A DNA stretch of 64,000 nt from Bagarius yarrelli (taxonomy: Eukaryota; Chordata; Actinopteri; Siluriformes; Sisoridae), in the NCBI GenBank assembly GCA_005784505.1, contig VCAZ01000006.1, positions 11,602,724 through 11,666,723 on the forward strand. Reading direction: 5' to 3'. The notes under the pieces are model-generated. The model was not told where the DNA came from. It saw only the letters and a list, made by a program, of their open reading frames with translations, and searched no databases. This document shows positions 1 through 12,400 of the stretch, piece by piece (the first letter of the stretch is position 1; each line of letters begins with the position of its first letter). The position numbers and the translations under genes are program-made.

Positions 1-25
1 AAAGTTGTCAATATAGCAATAATAA

Positions 26-98
<73 letters not shown>

Positions 99-1045
99 AA
101 TATATATAAATATATAATTTCACTTTACAACGTATTACAGTATATAATTTTTACCCTTTGTGCATTAGGGTTGCTAGTGAAAATGTAATATTTTACCAAG
201 AAGAAAATGAATATGTATGATGCAATTGTACAGTTAATGTTTATAGTAAGTACAGCACTTAAATACCTAATAACAGAAAAGTGCATCTTGATGTTATGTA
301 AGATTTGCCCTTGTATAAGGTATTAGAAATGAATATTGTGAAAAGTTTATTATTTCTTTACTGCACATACTATCTTTGGCATTAGAAAAGTTGAACTGTT
401 TCCAAATGTCATTAGTTTATAATAGGTTATATTAATTGAAGTTTGAGATTACATATGTGTCCCCTGACTATCTGGAATAAAAGCTTGCATCCCCCTAGGC
501 TTTTCTTTGCAGATTAGGTGAGTAATTCATATTGAAATGGACTTCCTGATTCTTTTTGTCTCACATCCCTGTGCGCATGCACTCTCACCAAATTATGGCA
601 AGCCCCGTGTGGGAAAAATGCATTTACCCAAAAAACACAGAATAAGTGCTGACACGTCTAAACTTTATAAGCAGGTTAGTCTGTTACATAAGTACTGACT
701 GACTGACACATGTATGTATGCTGGCGAATTTGAATAATTTGAACAAAAATGGACATCAAATTCAAAATCGACTGTGTGGAAACACTTTGCAATGCTTTCA
801 TTGGAATCCGGAAAAAAAGGTTGACGTGAATTACTTGGTCGGTTGCGGATTTTATTGCCAAGGATTTGTGCTCGTTCTCCGTCGTACTCCACAATATTAT
901 TTTGTTGCACCCTTTTAATGATGTTTTAGTCTATTTCAGTGTCGTAACTGTGGAATGATGTTATTTAGTACATTACCTGACTAAACATTAATGTATTAGC
1001 TCATCGATGTATTTTGCTACTATGGCATCTTGTTCTACGTTGCAG
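1..1045. other. coa8 intron, AT-rich, no exon recognised
   Basis: This stretch lies upstream of the first coa8 exon in the window and is most simply a coa8 intron. It starts with a (TA)n array at about 31-93. Short open frames on both strands around 665-918 show no family signature and no flanking splice logic that I could tie to coa8. The earlier coa8 exons must lie outside the window or were not recognisable. Confidence 0.5.
31..93. repeat. (TA)n microsatellite
   Basis: About 60 bases of near-perfect alternating A and T, followed by imperfect ATATAA units to about 117. This is simple sequence. Confidence 0.95.
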
Positions 1046-1346
1046 GAAGAAAACAGAAATTATCTAGTGAGGAAATGGCAGCGTTCTACAAAACGTTTTT
1101 GGACAAAAACTATGACAAACATGCAGCCTATAACAAGTAAGTATACACCCCTTATTGCTATTAATTCATGTGTAATTACTTCATGGAGACAAACAGATGC
1201 TAACACTTTTTTTTTTTTTTTTTAGAGAATGGTACAGACGAAACTTCACCATTACCACTCTGATGGCCAGAGTAACCCTGCAGAATTTTTGGAGGACAGT
1301 CACTGGTCAAGCAAGAAGTAAAGGCAAATCTACAACAACTTCCTAA
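1046..1346 (+). CDS. coa8: Cytochrome c oxidase assembly factor 8 (COA8, formerly APOPT1), last two coding exons
   Basis: COA8 is a mitochondrial matrix protein that protects and promotes assembly of cytochrome c oxidase. Only the C-terminal part is here. Exon A is 1046-1136 (acceptor ...TTGCAG, donor GTAAGT), reading from a split codon into KLSSEEMAAFYKTFLDKNY. Exon B is 1226-1346, after a long T-rich tract ending TTTAG, and reads KEWYRRNFTITTLMARV and so on to a TAA at 1344-1346. The EEMAxFYKxFLxKN and YxxxWYxRNFxIT patterns match the C-terminus of vertebrate COA8 as I know it. The frame is kept across the junction (AA plus A gives Lys). The rest of the gene is upstream of the window. In human, COA8 lies downstream of KLC1; here it lies just upstream of klc1 on the same strand. 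Confidence 0.85.
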
Positions 1347-1350
1347 TAAA
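1345..1350 (+). other. AATAAA hexamer overlapping the coa8 stop codon
   Basis: The stop TAA (1344-1346) runs directly into AATAAA at 1345-1350. A second AATAAA occurs at 1559-1564 and is a more usual position for a poly(A) signal. Which one is used cannot be told from sequence. Confidence 0.4.
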
Positions 1351-2416
1351 GAGTCTATTATTAAGTTACCTGTTTTTTTGCTGTGTACTTAAAGTTTCAC
1401 AAATTTATTTAGCATCTGTAAATGTTAAAATTATTATAGTATCCATTAAACCCATTGCATTTTTTTTTTTTTATACAGGTTTCTTTTTATTTACTGTCTG
1501 ACTATTGAAGCATCTGTATCTGTAATGACCCATAATGAATTTACATTCATCTTTTATTAATAAAACAAATGAAAGTGATTTGGCAAATTAAAACCAACAG
1601 CAAAAGTTGCAAAGAACCAACAGCAAATAAAACACTTGTCGGTAGCAGCATACAGTTTACATCGTTCAGCAGCAACAGCCATATAGGATGCGTTATCAGT
1701 AACTAAACTAAGGTTACTACTTGAGTATTTACTATATTAAAGTAAGTACGTTCTTACACAGGCTGGTACATAAGTTATCCTACATACAAAGAAATCTTTG
1801 GGAGCATTTGGCAATGGTGTGTCAGGAAAAGATACAAAACATAAATCATCTCAAGGAACATATCACCAACACCATTCTAAGCTTAACTCCAGCTGTGCTT
1901 ATACGTGTTTTTCAGCAGTGAAGGACACGCATCGAAATGTGTTTAAAACAATGTTATTTATGTAGAGCAGATTATATAAATAAAAATAGTTTTGTAAAAG
2001 ATTATAAAAGAAAAGAATAAAAGATTTATTAAAAAAAAATTCTGAAAACTTATGGGACTTATTTATTACAAAATAATAATAATAGATAATAATAATAATA
2101 ATCATTTAATACTTATTTAATACAAAAATATGTAACAGTGTTTTTGTCTAGACAGTACTGAATATTATTTAACTTGGGTTACTACTGTATTGACGATTTA
2201 TCAGATATGGACAGAAACATGACAATAATAAATTTATGCAGTTATTATTTTATTTTTATTTTTTTTAAACAAAAACGATTAATTAATTAATTAATATTAA
2301 TTAATTAAACACAGACAGTATGCACAGAATAGCAATTTATCCACAAACTTTTAACCATGTTTAGAAACTTATTTTTATAATTATTACTACTACTATGCAA
2401 AGTGAATGTGTGTGAG
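1351..2416. other. coa8 3' flank, AT-rich, no gene seen
   Basis: This is likely coa8 3' UTR followed by intergenic DNA. It holds T and A runs, (AAT)n-like stretches near 2076-2102, and a TTAA-repeat palindrome at about 2278-2308. I see no coding signal. Confidence 0.5.
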
Positions 2417-2500
2417 AGACAGACAGACAGACAGACAGACGGACGCACAGACGCACAGACGCACACACACACACACACACACACACGCGCACACGCACGC
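2417..2500. repeat. Compound (GACA)n / (CA)n microsatellite
   Basis: GACA units run from about 2417 to 2450, followed by GCACAGAC variants, then (CA)n to about 2486 and CG-containing CA repeats. The array sits directly upstream of the probable klc1 first exon. Confidence 0.95.
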
Positions 2501-2683
2501 ACTGCAGCAGGAGCTTAGATGAGCTGATCCTCCGCGCTGCTCTGGAGAGAGAAGCTCAGTGCACCTTCACCGCCACTGGATGGGCAGATCAGATCAGATC
2601 AGATTAGATCAGATCCCCAACAGCGACCTCTCTTTTAGATTTTAGAGTAAACATTTCGACGCGACTGAATGTTCTACTAAACC
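2501..2683 (+). promoter_or_regulatory. klc1: Probable klc1 promoter and noncoding first exon (donor at 2683/2684)
   Basis: This is a GC-richer block in an AT-rich setting (GCAGCAGGAGC, CCTCCGCGCTGCTCTGG, CACCGCCACTGG). It ends in a strong donor, ACC|GTAAGTG, after 2683. The first coding exon of klc1 begins one base before its ATG, so a noncoding 5' exon is required, and this is the best candidate upstream. The 5' boundary is not visible. The block carries a short AGATC pentanucleotide repeat at about 2586-2617. Confidence 0.5.
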
Positions 2684-5600
2684 GTAAGTGCTGTTTATCG
2701 TTGTGTCTCAGTGTGTTAATAAGATTTACTGCTTCTGTCTGCTCTCTACTAGCAGATCACTTTATAGTCTAACTGGGAGTGCCAGCCTCTAGTGTTATAC
2801 ACGACACACAGCTAGCAGGTCAAATGTTTGCTAATCCTTAATTTGGATTTATAATTATTATTTTAATAAACATAAACACTGAAGCTGATCAGACAAGTAA
2901 CGTTCATCAGCTTGAGATGGAAATGAAGTGAACTCGTAGCGGCTGTAACTGGCTAAAGCTGCGACGTTTAGCTAGCTAGCATATTAGCCACACAGCAATT
3001 TTGTGGGTGTAACGTTTTGTGAGTGCAGTTATTAATTTATCAGGTGTTTTGGAAATTGTGTTACATAAAATTTTACAAATTTGTTAGGTTTTTTTTTTAA
3101 ATATTGTGGAATATGGCAATTAAGGTAACCGCTAAACTGGCTGAACCCGTCCCTAGCTACGATTAGCCAAAACATCAGGAAATACTTTGAAAAACCTGAT
3201 TTCTTTATTGAAAGTTGAGCTGGATGTATATATTTATTATATCTAAAAATTATTAAAGCTGTTTTAATGCATTTTATTTGTTCCTGTAATGTTTTACACA
3301 TCTAGGTTAAATTTTGTTTATGATCATTGGTTGCTAGTAAAGTGCATGTTAAATGTATTGAAGTGGCCGTATGTTGTGTATTAGTTTGTTTTTTCTTGTT
3401 TGTTTTGTTTAGAGATTATTTATTGATCTGTTTCATAGCTAAGCCTTGTTAGTATTTCATTAGTATTCATGCTGTGGTGTTCGGTGTTTGACTCAGATTG
3501 GGCTGCTGTTCCTGAAAGCATGTTTTGTGTGTTTGGGTTAGGAAGATGCAGCCTCTCATGCATGTCTCTCATCCAGGCCTTTAATCGAGAAAAGTAGTTT
3601 AAGTAGTTTTTATTACACAACCTTGTCTAAAAGATTGTCTATGTATTTAGGATATATTTTTTGTTAAACTTTTTTTAGGCGTTAAGGCTTTGTATAGGTT
3701 TGTATTTGACTGAAATGTGGGTTTGTCAGTATGGTCTAACACCTGGTTTGTGTTTATACCAAAGAAAGCCAACGATGAAAAAAAAAAATAGTTTATAGGA
3801 TGTTCAGGTTTAGATGCGATTTAAAGTTCTTTTTCTATGTTGTACATGTTTCGGTTCTCATTTTTATTTCCCCCCCCCAGACAAAATTAGAAGAAATTTG
3901 CACCTTCTGCATTTCGTACCCAAGTACGAGTTTTTGTTTTTTTGTTTTCTTTAACTGACCGATCACAACTTTTCTGTTAAAATTCTTTCATTTGCTTCAC
4001 TTGCTTATTTGTTTACTTTAGTTTAATATTGCACATTATTAAACAGACCATAATGCAAAAAAATCCTGGAGAATCCTATACAGCTACAAACGTACTTAAA
4101 AAAAAAGCTTTCATTCGCAGATGTCATACGGTATAACGAATTTCAATAAAGAAAGAACCTAAACAAGCAAAACACTAAAAAAAGCAAAACACTAAAAAAA
4201 ACAAACAAAAGAAAACGTATTTCTTCTTCAGCTCAGTTTACACATCATGACCCGGTTCAGCAGCTCACATCTACAAAAACATTGCACATAAACCCCTGTC
4301 AGATTTAATTCCTTTACTATTGAGTGAGAACACATTGTTCGGGTGGTAAAGAATCAGTGTGTGAATGCTCTGTTACACCTTCTCAGATAAAACACACTAA
4401 AAAGAAAAATGCACCAGGGGTTGAATCAGTAACCCTTTAATATAGCATTAGCAAAATAGATTTTCATTGCAGACTTAATTTTAACTAAAGATGGACCACA
4501 GAATTAGTGCAGCAGTCTCACATTTACTACATGTTAAACCATTTGAACAGCCGTAGCAGTAAAAATGCCAAGAAACTTGAGGTAAAAAATAAATGACATT
4601 GCAATATTGGACAAAGTGACAAAGATGTCTGAATGCATCTCTGAACAGTAATAAGTAAAAATGTCAGCGTGTCCTATTGGACATATCATGTAATGTTGCT
4701 GTGTGTCCCGATCAGGGAAAATTTGTGCTGGGATGGTGTCACTGTTCGCACTTGTACGTTGTACTCTCCTCCCTATGAGTTCATAGGTTTCCTGTTGAAC
4801 TGTATAGTGACTCATACTGCAGCTTGATCAAATTAACACTCCGGCTCTGACTAACCAGCTCTGTACAAGTGTCCATCCTATTTCCTGTGTTTTCTCGCTA
4901 TCTTTCTCTTAATATATGACAATTCTATGAATTGTACTTGTATTATGGCTGTTTTATATAAGAGAATAGAGATAGAAGAGTTAGGGCATAGAGAAAATGA
5001 TTGATGATGACTTAAAGGTCTGGAACAAAAGCAGTCTGCAGTGTTTGCTGTGCTGCAAATAGTCGGTAAAACAAACAGGATTTAGATCTTCATTTGGATA
5101 TGCTAGGGATTTTCAGATTGAGTAATATGGAGTGATTGCTATGCTGGATGTTAATATTTAATTATTTGCTTCCTTGCTTTAATCAAAGCTGTGTGTTTTT
5201 CATTTAGGCCTCCCATTAATATGTAAGAGGGAGTGAAGCCTTACAACAAAAAACAAAATCTCTGTCCTAAGTAAAAGCAAATAGCCTGAGCCTGAGTGAA
5301 GGTGTTGTGTTTTCATAAACATATTCTATAACATAGTGCTAGAATTAGGCTCAAAAATAATGAGACTCATGATGTCATCTGTCTTTGCACATCCCTTTGT
5401 ATGGTTTGCTATTCTAATCAAAAACCGAAATCTTTTCTGTCACCCCTAATATTAGGTAACATGGGTAATTATGCTGTATTTTAATATGCATAAAAAAACC
5501 AACCTCAAAAATAAATGTAACACTGCTTTTTCTGTAGTAGTATTAATAATAATAATATGTTAATACTCTCAGACTAGAGCACAATTGTTTATGGTTGTTT

Positions 5601-6468
5601 TTGTTCGGGTTTGATAGTTGCATCATTCCCTGAGGATGTATGTGAGCGAGAGAGGGAGAGAGGGAGAGAGAAAAGCACCAGAGAGATCATTAGTGCACTG
5701 TCTCCCAGCATGCTTTGACGCTTCCTTCCTGGTGGCTGTCACATGTTGTGTTACCAGCCTTTCTCTGTCTCTTGAAAGCTGGAGTCAGTTGTTAGCCTAC
5801 ACTTCCTATTTTTTTCTCATGCTCTTTTCTTCACTCCTCAGACACCAGTCAGGGAGCTTGTTTTTTCCCTTAATACTGTAATAAGTTGTTTTATGTGTCT
5901 GGTATCTTCTGTTTAAATTTGAGCATTCCTGTGTTTGCTTTCACATTTAAAGATTCCTTACCAGATCAAACTTGTCCTTTTTGATTCTTTATCAGTCTTG
6001 CCAGGAAATCTTGGCAACTGTAGTTATCCACTTGTCTGTGTGCTGTAAAAAACCTCGACAAGCAGCCTACTACTCCAAATAGTTTAATAACAGTGAATGC
6101 TTCTTTATTTATTTGTGTAAATGATGCTTTAGGCACTGCGGATCTGCTTAATTTTAGAATAAGGGGAATATGCTAAAGAGATTTGCAATATAAAAGACAT
6201 TTCTGTATAAAGTTTTTCTAGTAACCCTCTACCGCTAATCATTGACATTATTGGAAAGTCCAGCACTGTTGTCTTTCTTCCGGATGGTGTAATTGTATCA
6301 TTGTTCGGTTGAGGAGGAGGAAAATGGAAAGATTGATAAATGTATTTCTTCCTCACTGACCTGCACACGTGTTGACAACCTAAGAACACTTTATTCACCA
6401 GGACAAGAAATAAGATGTATTAAGTCAAAAATATAGAGGCTCTTTGTTAAATATTTCTGTGTGTGTAG
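2684..6468 (+). other. klc1 intron 1, no further gene seen
   Basis: About 3.8 kb of AT-rich sequence between the probable noncoding exon and the first coding exon. Short open frames occur (for example 4534-4815 on the minus strand and 5618-5881 on the plus strand), but none has a recognisable domain. A GA-rich stretch lies near 5645-5670. Confidence 0.5.
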
Positions 6469-6469
6469 G

Positions 6470-9400
6470 ATGCGTGAGGAAATGTCGAGCGTGGTGTGTG
6501 TGAAGGAGGTGGAGGGGCAAAATGACCCTGCAGAGAAGCTGTCCCAGGATGAACTGCTATGTCGAACACGAGAGGTGATGCAGGGGCTGGATGCTCTGCG
6601 TGCCGAACACCAGGTCATCCTGGATGGTCTCATGGGAACGCTGCGTTGTCTCAAACAAACCCAGGAGGGCCGCGCTGTTGAAGAAAAGACTGTCATGATT
6701 CAGCGCTCACTGGAAATGCTAGAGCTTGGTCTTAGTGAAGCGCAGGTAGGGTAAAAAAAAATATTTAAATATTTATTCAAGGAGAGGAATAAATAGGATT
6801 TTACGATGACTTTATTATTCCATGTCTCAACTCCACAGGTAATGATGGCTCTTTCAGGGCATTTGAGTGCAGTAGAGGCTGAGAAACAGAAGCTTCGAGC
6901 GCAGGTATACAGAAATGCAGGCACATAGCCACATTGTCTCCTTAAGATATATATTTCAATTTTTTTGCATCTTGATGTCAAAAATCCATGCATGATTTCT
7001 CTCCTATTTCTTAAGATATCTGTGTAACATTTTTTCGGGTTTTAGGTCCGGCGGTTGTGCCAGGAGAATCAGTGGCTGCGTGATGAGCTGGCAGGCACAC
7101 AGCAGCGGCTGCAGAAGAGTGAGCAGAGCGTTGCCCAGCTAGAGGAGGAGAAGAAGCACCTGGAGTTTATGAATCAGCTTAAAAAATATGACCAGGACCT
7201 CAGTCCAACAGTAAGCCTTACTTCTCTTCTTGATTATTCATCCTTTACATTTTTATCTTTACATTTTGATCTTTTTCATGGTCTGCTGTCCTTTCCAGGA
7301 TGATAAAGACTCTGACTCAAGCAGGGAGACTCTGGATGATTTGTTTCCTGATGATCAGGACGAGCCAGGCTCTGGCAGTAAGCATCCGTGTCCTTTTGTC
7401 CAGTTCTTTTCACCACTTAAGAGATTTAGTAATTAAGTTTACTTACACCAAAAGGCAATGAAGAGTGTCAGCATCTCTTTGTCTATCCGCAGTGTTGGGG
7501 AGGAACTAGTTACATGTAACAACGTTACGTAATTCAGTTACAAAGTAAATGCAACAATATTTCATTACAGTTACTGAGGAAAAAATGTGCAATTAAATAA
7601 CAGTCACTTATGAAAATGTAAAGATTGCAAATGGGGTTATGTGTGAATATTTTCTTCGTAACCCTAGGATATGTTGAATAATATTAATTTGTTGTTGCTC
7701 TCCAGCTTATTAAAGCGGTGCTATTCTGATGCTTTAAATCGGTTCTCTGGTTTGAATTTGCAAGTTTCCAGGTGTGTCCTGTCATTCAAAGATTTGAGGT
7801 TTTGAATAGTATTTGGTAAACGGTCTGGGTTCGTGGTGGCTATGCTTTAAAATTCAATTATTATAATCTTAATTCAAGTGATGACGGATTTTGACATTAT
7901 AACAGATTTTTTTCGAAACTACTCGCCATCATATTTTAAATAGATTGTTCAAATCCACAGAAATGTAGATTTGTGAACTATATAGGGGAAACGAGCAGCC
8001 GTTTTGTTTGTCCATGTTTTTGCATTCTCTCTTTTGTGTTCTGGTTGATTAATTGCTTCAGTCTGTGGAGTGCAGATGAAAGGATTGCGTGGGCTGTGTC
8101 ATGGAGATAGTCCTCTATGTAGATAGACATTATGGTTTATCAGATGCAGTCTGGGAGCCTGAACACACTCCGATAACCCCGGTATCTTGCAACATAAAAA
8201 AACACAATGCATCTTGCCACTGTGGGACTATAATATAAAGGCAATTATATAATTATTGCCACCTTAAATGAAAATGACTTATTCTAAGGATAATCATATG
8301 GGGAAGCTTTTAATGTAAGAAATGTTTCTAGGTAGTGTAATATGGACTGCCAGTTAGTGTTTTTTGAAGTAACCAAAATATTCAACATAATATAATTTTA
8401 TAATTGTAATTTATTTATTACATTAACATAAAAAAAAAAAAGCTGGAGAGGTTGCAGCAGCAGTTTAAAAAATTTCGAGCAGACATCGCTTGATTTATAC
8501 GTATGCTGGATATTATTATCTTTATTGAAAGATCTCTGGGCAACGTTTAAACCTCTGGCATAAGCAGCAAGATTTTTGTACTTATATCCTAGTACTTGGC
8601 AGATTTCATACCTTTCACAACCTGCAGCCAGAAACAACCTCATAGCATTTAATAATCCACCCCCATATTTTGGCTAGGTTTCTTTTTTGCGCTAGATATT
8701 GTTTATTGGGTGCTTGAGAAAAAGATCTTGTCTAAAAAGTATTTAATCAATTTGCATTTGATATTTAAAAATAAGCTTAACTTAACTTAAAATTCTTTAT
8801 ATCAAAATCTAATCTTTTTTCTTTATTTTTTTTCTGGGCTAAAATATTTTGGTGGCATAGTTAGTGAATATGGTTTACTGTTATGAAAAGCATTAAATCT
8901 AAATTGTATAACCCTTGAACACACATTGACTTTAATATTTACATTAACAACCTTTTACATTCCTTTTTATCATGACTGAGATTTATCATTTATCATTTCC
9001 CATTTTATTGGAAAATAATTATCGTTTTAGAGGAGCTGTTGTTTTGATAGCTCAAATGTCGGACTGCAACAGTAAATTGCAAATTTCTATCACCGCCTCT
9101 GTCTCTGTCCATTTTCTTCTCTATAGTCCAGCCCCCACACAGCAGTGCTGTAGCAGCAGCTCAGCAGGGAGGCTATGAGATTCCAGCCCGGCTCCGAACC
9201 CTGCACAACCTGGTGATCCAGTATGCTTCACAGGGTCGTTATGAGGTGGCCGTGCCACTGTGTAAACAAGCACTGGAGGATTTGGAGAAGACCTCGGGCC
9301 ACAACCACCCTGATGTTGCCACAATGCTTAACATTCTTGCCCTTGTTTACAGGTCTGACCTTTGGGGAAACATATATCTGAGTGTTTTTCTAGGTTCTGT

Positions 9401-12400
9401 TTAAAAAAAGAATTCTAATTAAATTAATAAATATAATGAATAAAAATAAATAAATAAAATGTTTTTCAAAAGATGTTCAAACTGACTTCAGTAAAACTTT
9501 GAAATTAATCAAACAAAATAAATAAGGGGTAGATGCATGTAAACAATGCAACTTTATCTTATTTTGTCTGCTAAATATCAGTCTATTATTTACATTTATT
9601 GTCCACAATTAAGTTACAGAAGTCATATCATTGCTTTAGCAGCCCTTTGTCATAATGTCTTTGTATTCATCCTTTCTTTTCTTCTCAGGGACCAGAATAA
9701 GTACAAAGAGGCTGCAAATCTGCTAAATGATGCACTCGATATTAGAGAAAAAACACTGGGCAAAGACCATCCTGCGGTATGTGTTGCTGTGTGTTAACAA
9801 CGTAACTAGTAAACTATTAAGACCCCCCTCTTCAAGAAAGTAATAGGCAGTAGAAGACGAAAGAGAGGGTTAGAGAGTATGAATTATTGACGAATTTGTA
9901 CGTGTATGTTGGAGGTTGTAGTGCTTACCAGCTTATGTATGGCTTTTTACTAGGACCTGCAACCTCACTGTGTAGAAAAAAGGTTGGAAAATAATTCCAA
10001 ACTCTCTGTCTTACCTGCTAATGTTTTTGGAACCCACTTACCTTGTCCTACACATTCATGGGGCTTAGGAGCACCTCTCAAACAAAAGATTAACAAAGAC
10101 ACTGGGCTGTAACTGTGTTTAGATTTGTCACCAGGGTTGAGTTTCTCTCTTACTTAAGTATTTAACCAGATCTTGACTTGATTTTGTTATTTTATGAGCT
10201 GTTATGTGTGTCTGTGTTTGTGTTTTAGGTGGCAGCTACACTGAACAATTTGGCTGTCCTTTATGGCAAGCGTGGGAAATACAAAGAGGCAGAACCATTA
10301 TGCAAAAGAGCACTGGAGATTAGAGAAAAGGTGGGTAGGTTTTTTAAAGGAAAAAGTTTGTTAGTTGTAGTAGCTTAATTATGTTGATGTATGTGTGTTA
10401 TTACTGTATGTTAAAATCTAAAATAATTCAATTCCTTGCACCTTGACAGCCCAAAGAATCAATCAGCACATTGTTATATGAATTTTTATTGTTGGAAATT
10501 GTATTTGAGATTTTATTGAAAAACATTAAAAGTGTTTTCTATTGCAATCATAAAAGCAGCAGTAAAATAAACTTGTGTTTATAAAACAATCCTGGTTTAA
10601 AGGTTTTACAGCCAGGAAAGACTGTATGTTCACATTAAAGCAACAGTCTTCCTATTGTTTTCTTCCTGGGAAATAATTTTATTTATAATGTTTAGGTGGT
10701 ATCGTGCAAAATATACTGCTCACTTGACAAACAATGATTTCCAGTTTTAATAAAGATTTGTTGGAGTTTAGGTTTTAGTACATATGGATTAAAATTTTAT
10801 GTGTAGACTCTTACACTATGCAATAAAGGGATGATCTAAGCAATAAAGTCTGGCTACAAGGAAAACAATGTGTAATAAGTTTGCTTTATGCAGTGATTAT
10901 CTTGGAGGACTTTATTTTTATTTATTTTTTCATTAGTGTGTGCAAGAACATTTGTGTTTTTGCAATATATATATATATATATATATAGATAGCATCGTTA
11001 CATGCATTCGTGTTGGTCTTCATTTAAGCAGCTGAATGGTTGTGTGTGTATTTGTGTTTGTTTGACAGGTGTTAGGAAAGGACCACCCAGATGTGGCAAA
11101 GCAGCTGAATAACCTGGCTTTGCTGTGTCAGAACCAGGGCAAGTATGAGGAGGTGGAATATTACTACCAGAGAGCCCTTAAAATCTATCAGACCAAGCTG
11201 GGCCCTGATGACCCCAATGTAGCCAAGACCAAAAACAATCTGGTAAATCCATCAGGACTGTTTGCCTTTTTGAATTGACAATGTAGTCGTTTAACCATTA
11301 GAGTTAGTTTGAAAAACAGTGAAACTGCTTTAGTTTATTAAATGCCTTGATCCTTCACGCGGTCTTTTTTTTTTAATGTATTTTATTTAAATTGTGTTGA
11401 AGACCCTGTGTTGACATCTTGAACTTTGGACTTTTGGGTTATTTAGTGTCCATCCACAGGAGCACATTGGTTTCGCATATGGTGTACATGCAGTGACTGC
11501 CATATTATGTTTTTAGGTTTACTGCACAAAGGCTTTATCTGCCATGCATGGGTAGTTTTCAAAGTAAACTTTGCATTTACATCATTCTACAAACATTTTT
11601 GAATGTTTCGTTTACTCTGTAAATTTATCATTTTTGTGCCTCAGGAAGTGAATATTTAGAACAATTCTGTCTAGAACTAGAGATTGTTAGTGGTGGAAAA
11701 GTAATTGTGTTAACTGGTCTAAATTATTCATAATTGACTGTAATTGTAAAGTAAAAACAATTGCAAAAAAGATTGAAAATTTGCCATACGACTATTTGCA
11801 GGGAATGTGAAGAGCCCATCAAATAGTTTTGTTTGTCCGGTTCAATATCAGTTAGTCTTTGCCAACAACACCCCATTTTTAAAGAGGACAACAAAGCACA
11901 GCAATAGCATCCTCATACACACTTTGTTCTACAGTGAGAGTGAAATATTTGTTCCCCTGCTGATTTTGTATGTTTGCCTACTGAAAAAGTAATGATCTGA
12001 CGTATATAATTTTAATGGTAGGTTTACGAAACAGAATAAAAACACATTAAAAAAATATATTAATCAATTTTGATTAGTTAAATAGGTATTTGATCCACTT
12101 TGCAAAACAAAACATAGTATTTGGTGCCAAAACGCTGGTTGGCACCAAAACTCAGAGGTCAAACGTTTCTTGTAGTTGGCCACCAGGATTGCACACATCT
12201 CAGAAGGGAATTTGTCCCACTCCTCTTTGAAGAGCCTCTCCAAATCATTATTATTTCGAGGCCTGACATTTAGCAACACAAACCTTTAGCGCCCTCTCTT
12301 ATTTTGGGATTTTCAGTCTGGAAAGATAATCTTGTGTGCACTTTAATATCTGAGACCCCTGGTAAGCACACTCTAACAAACATATTAAATCGTGCAAGTA

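Noticed and set aside
2417..2500. Tandem GACA/CA units as a possible CRISPR-like array
   Set aside because: No spacers and very short units; this is a plain compound microsatellite in a vertebrate genome.
6461..6469. Possible upstream non-ATG start of klc1 (GTG TGT AGG before the ATG)
   Set aside because: These codons lie inside the intron acceptor (GTGTGTAG); the exon starts at 6469 and the first ATG at 6470 aligns with the known KLC1 start.
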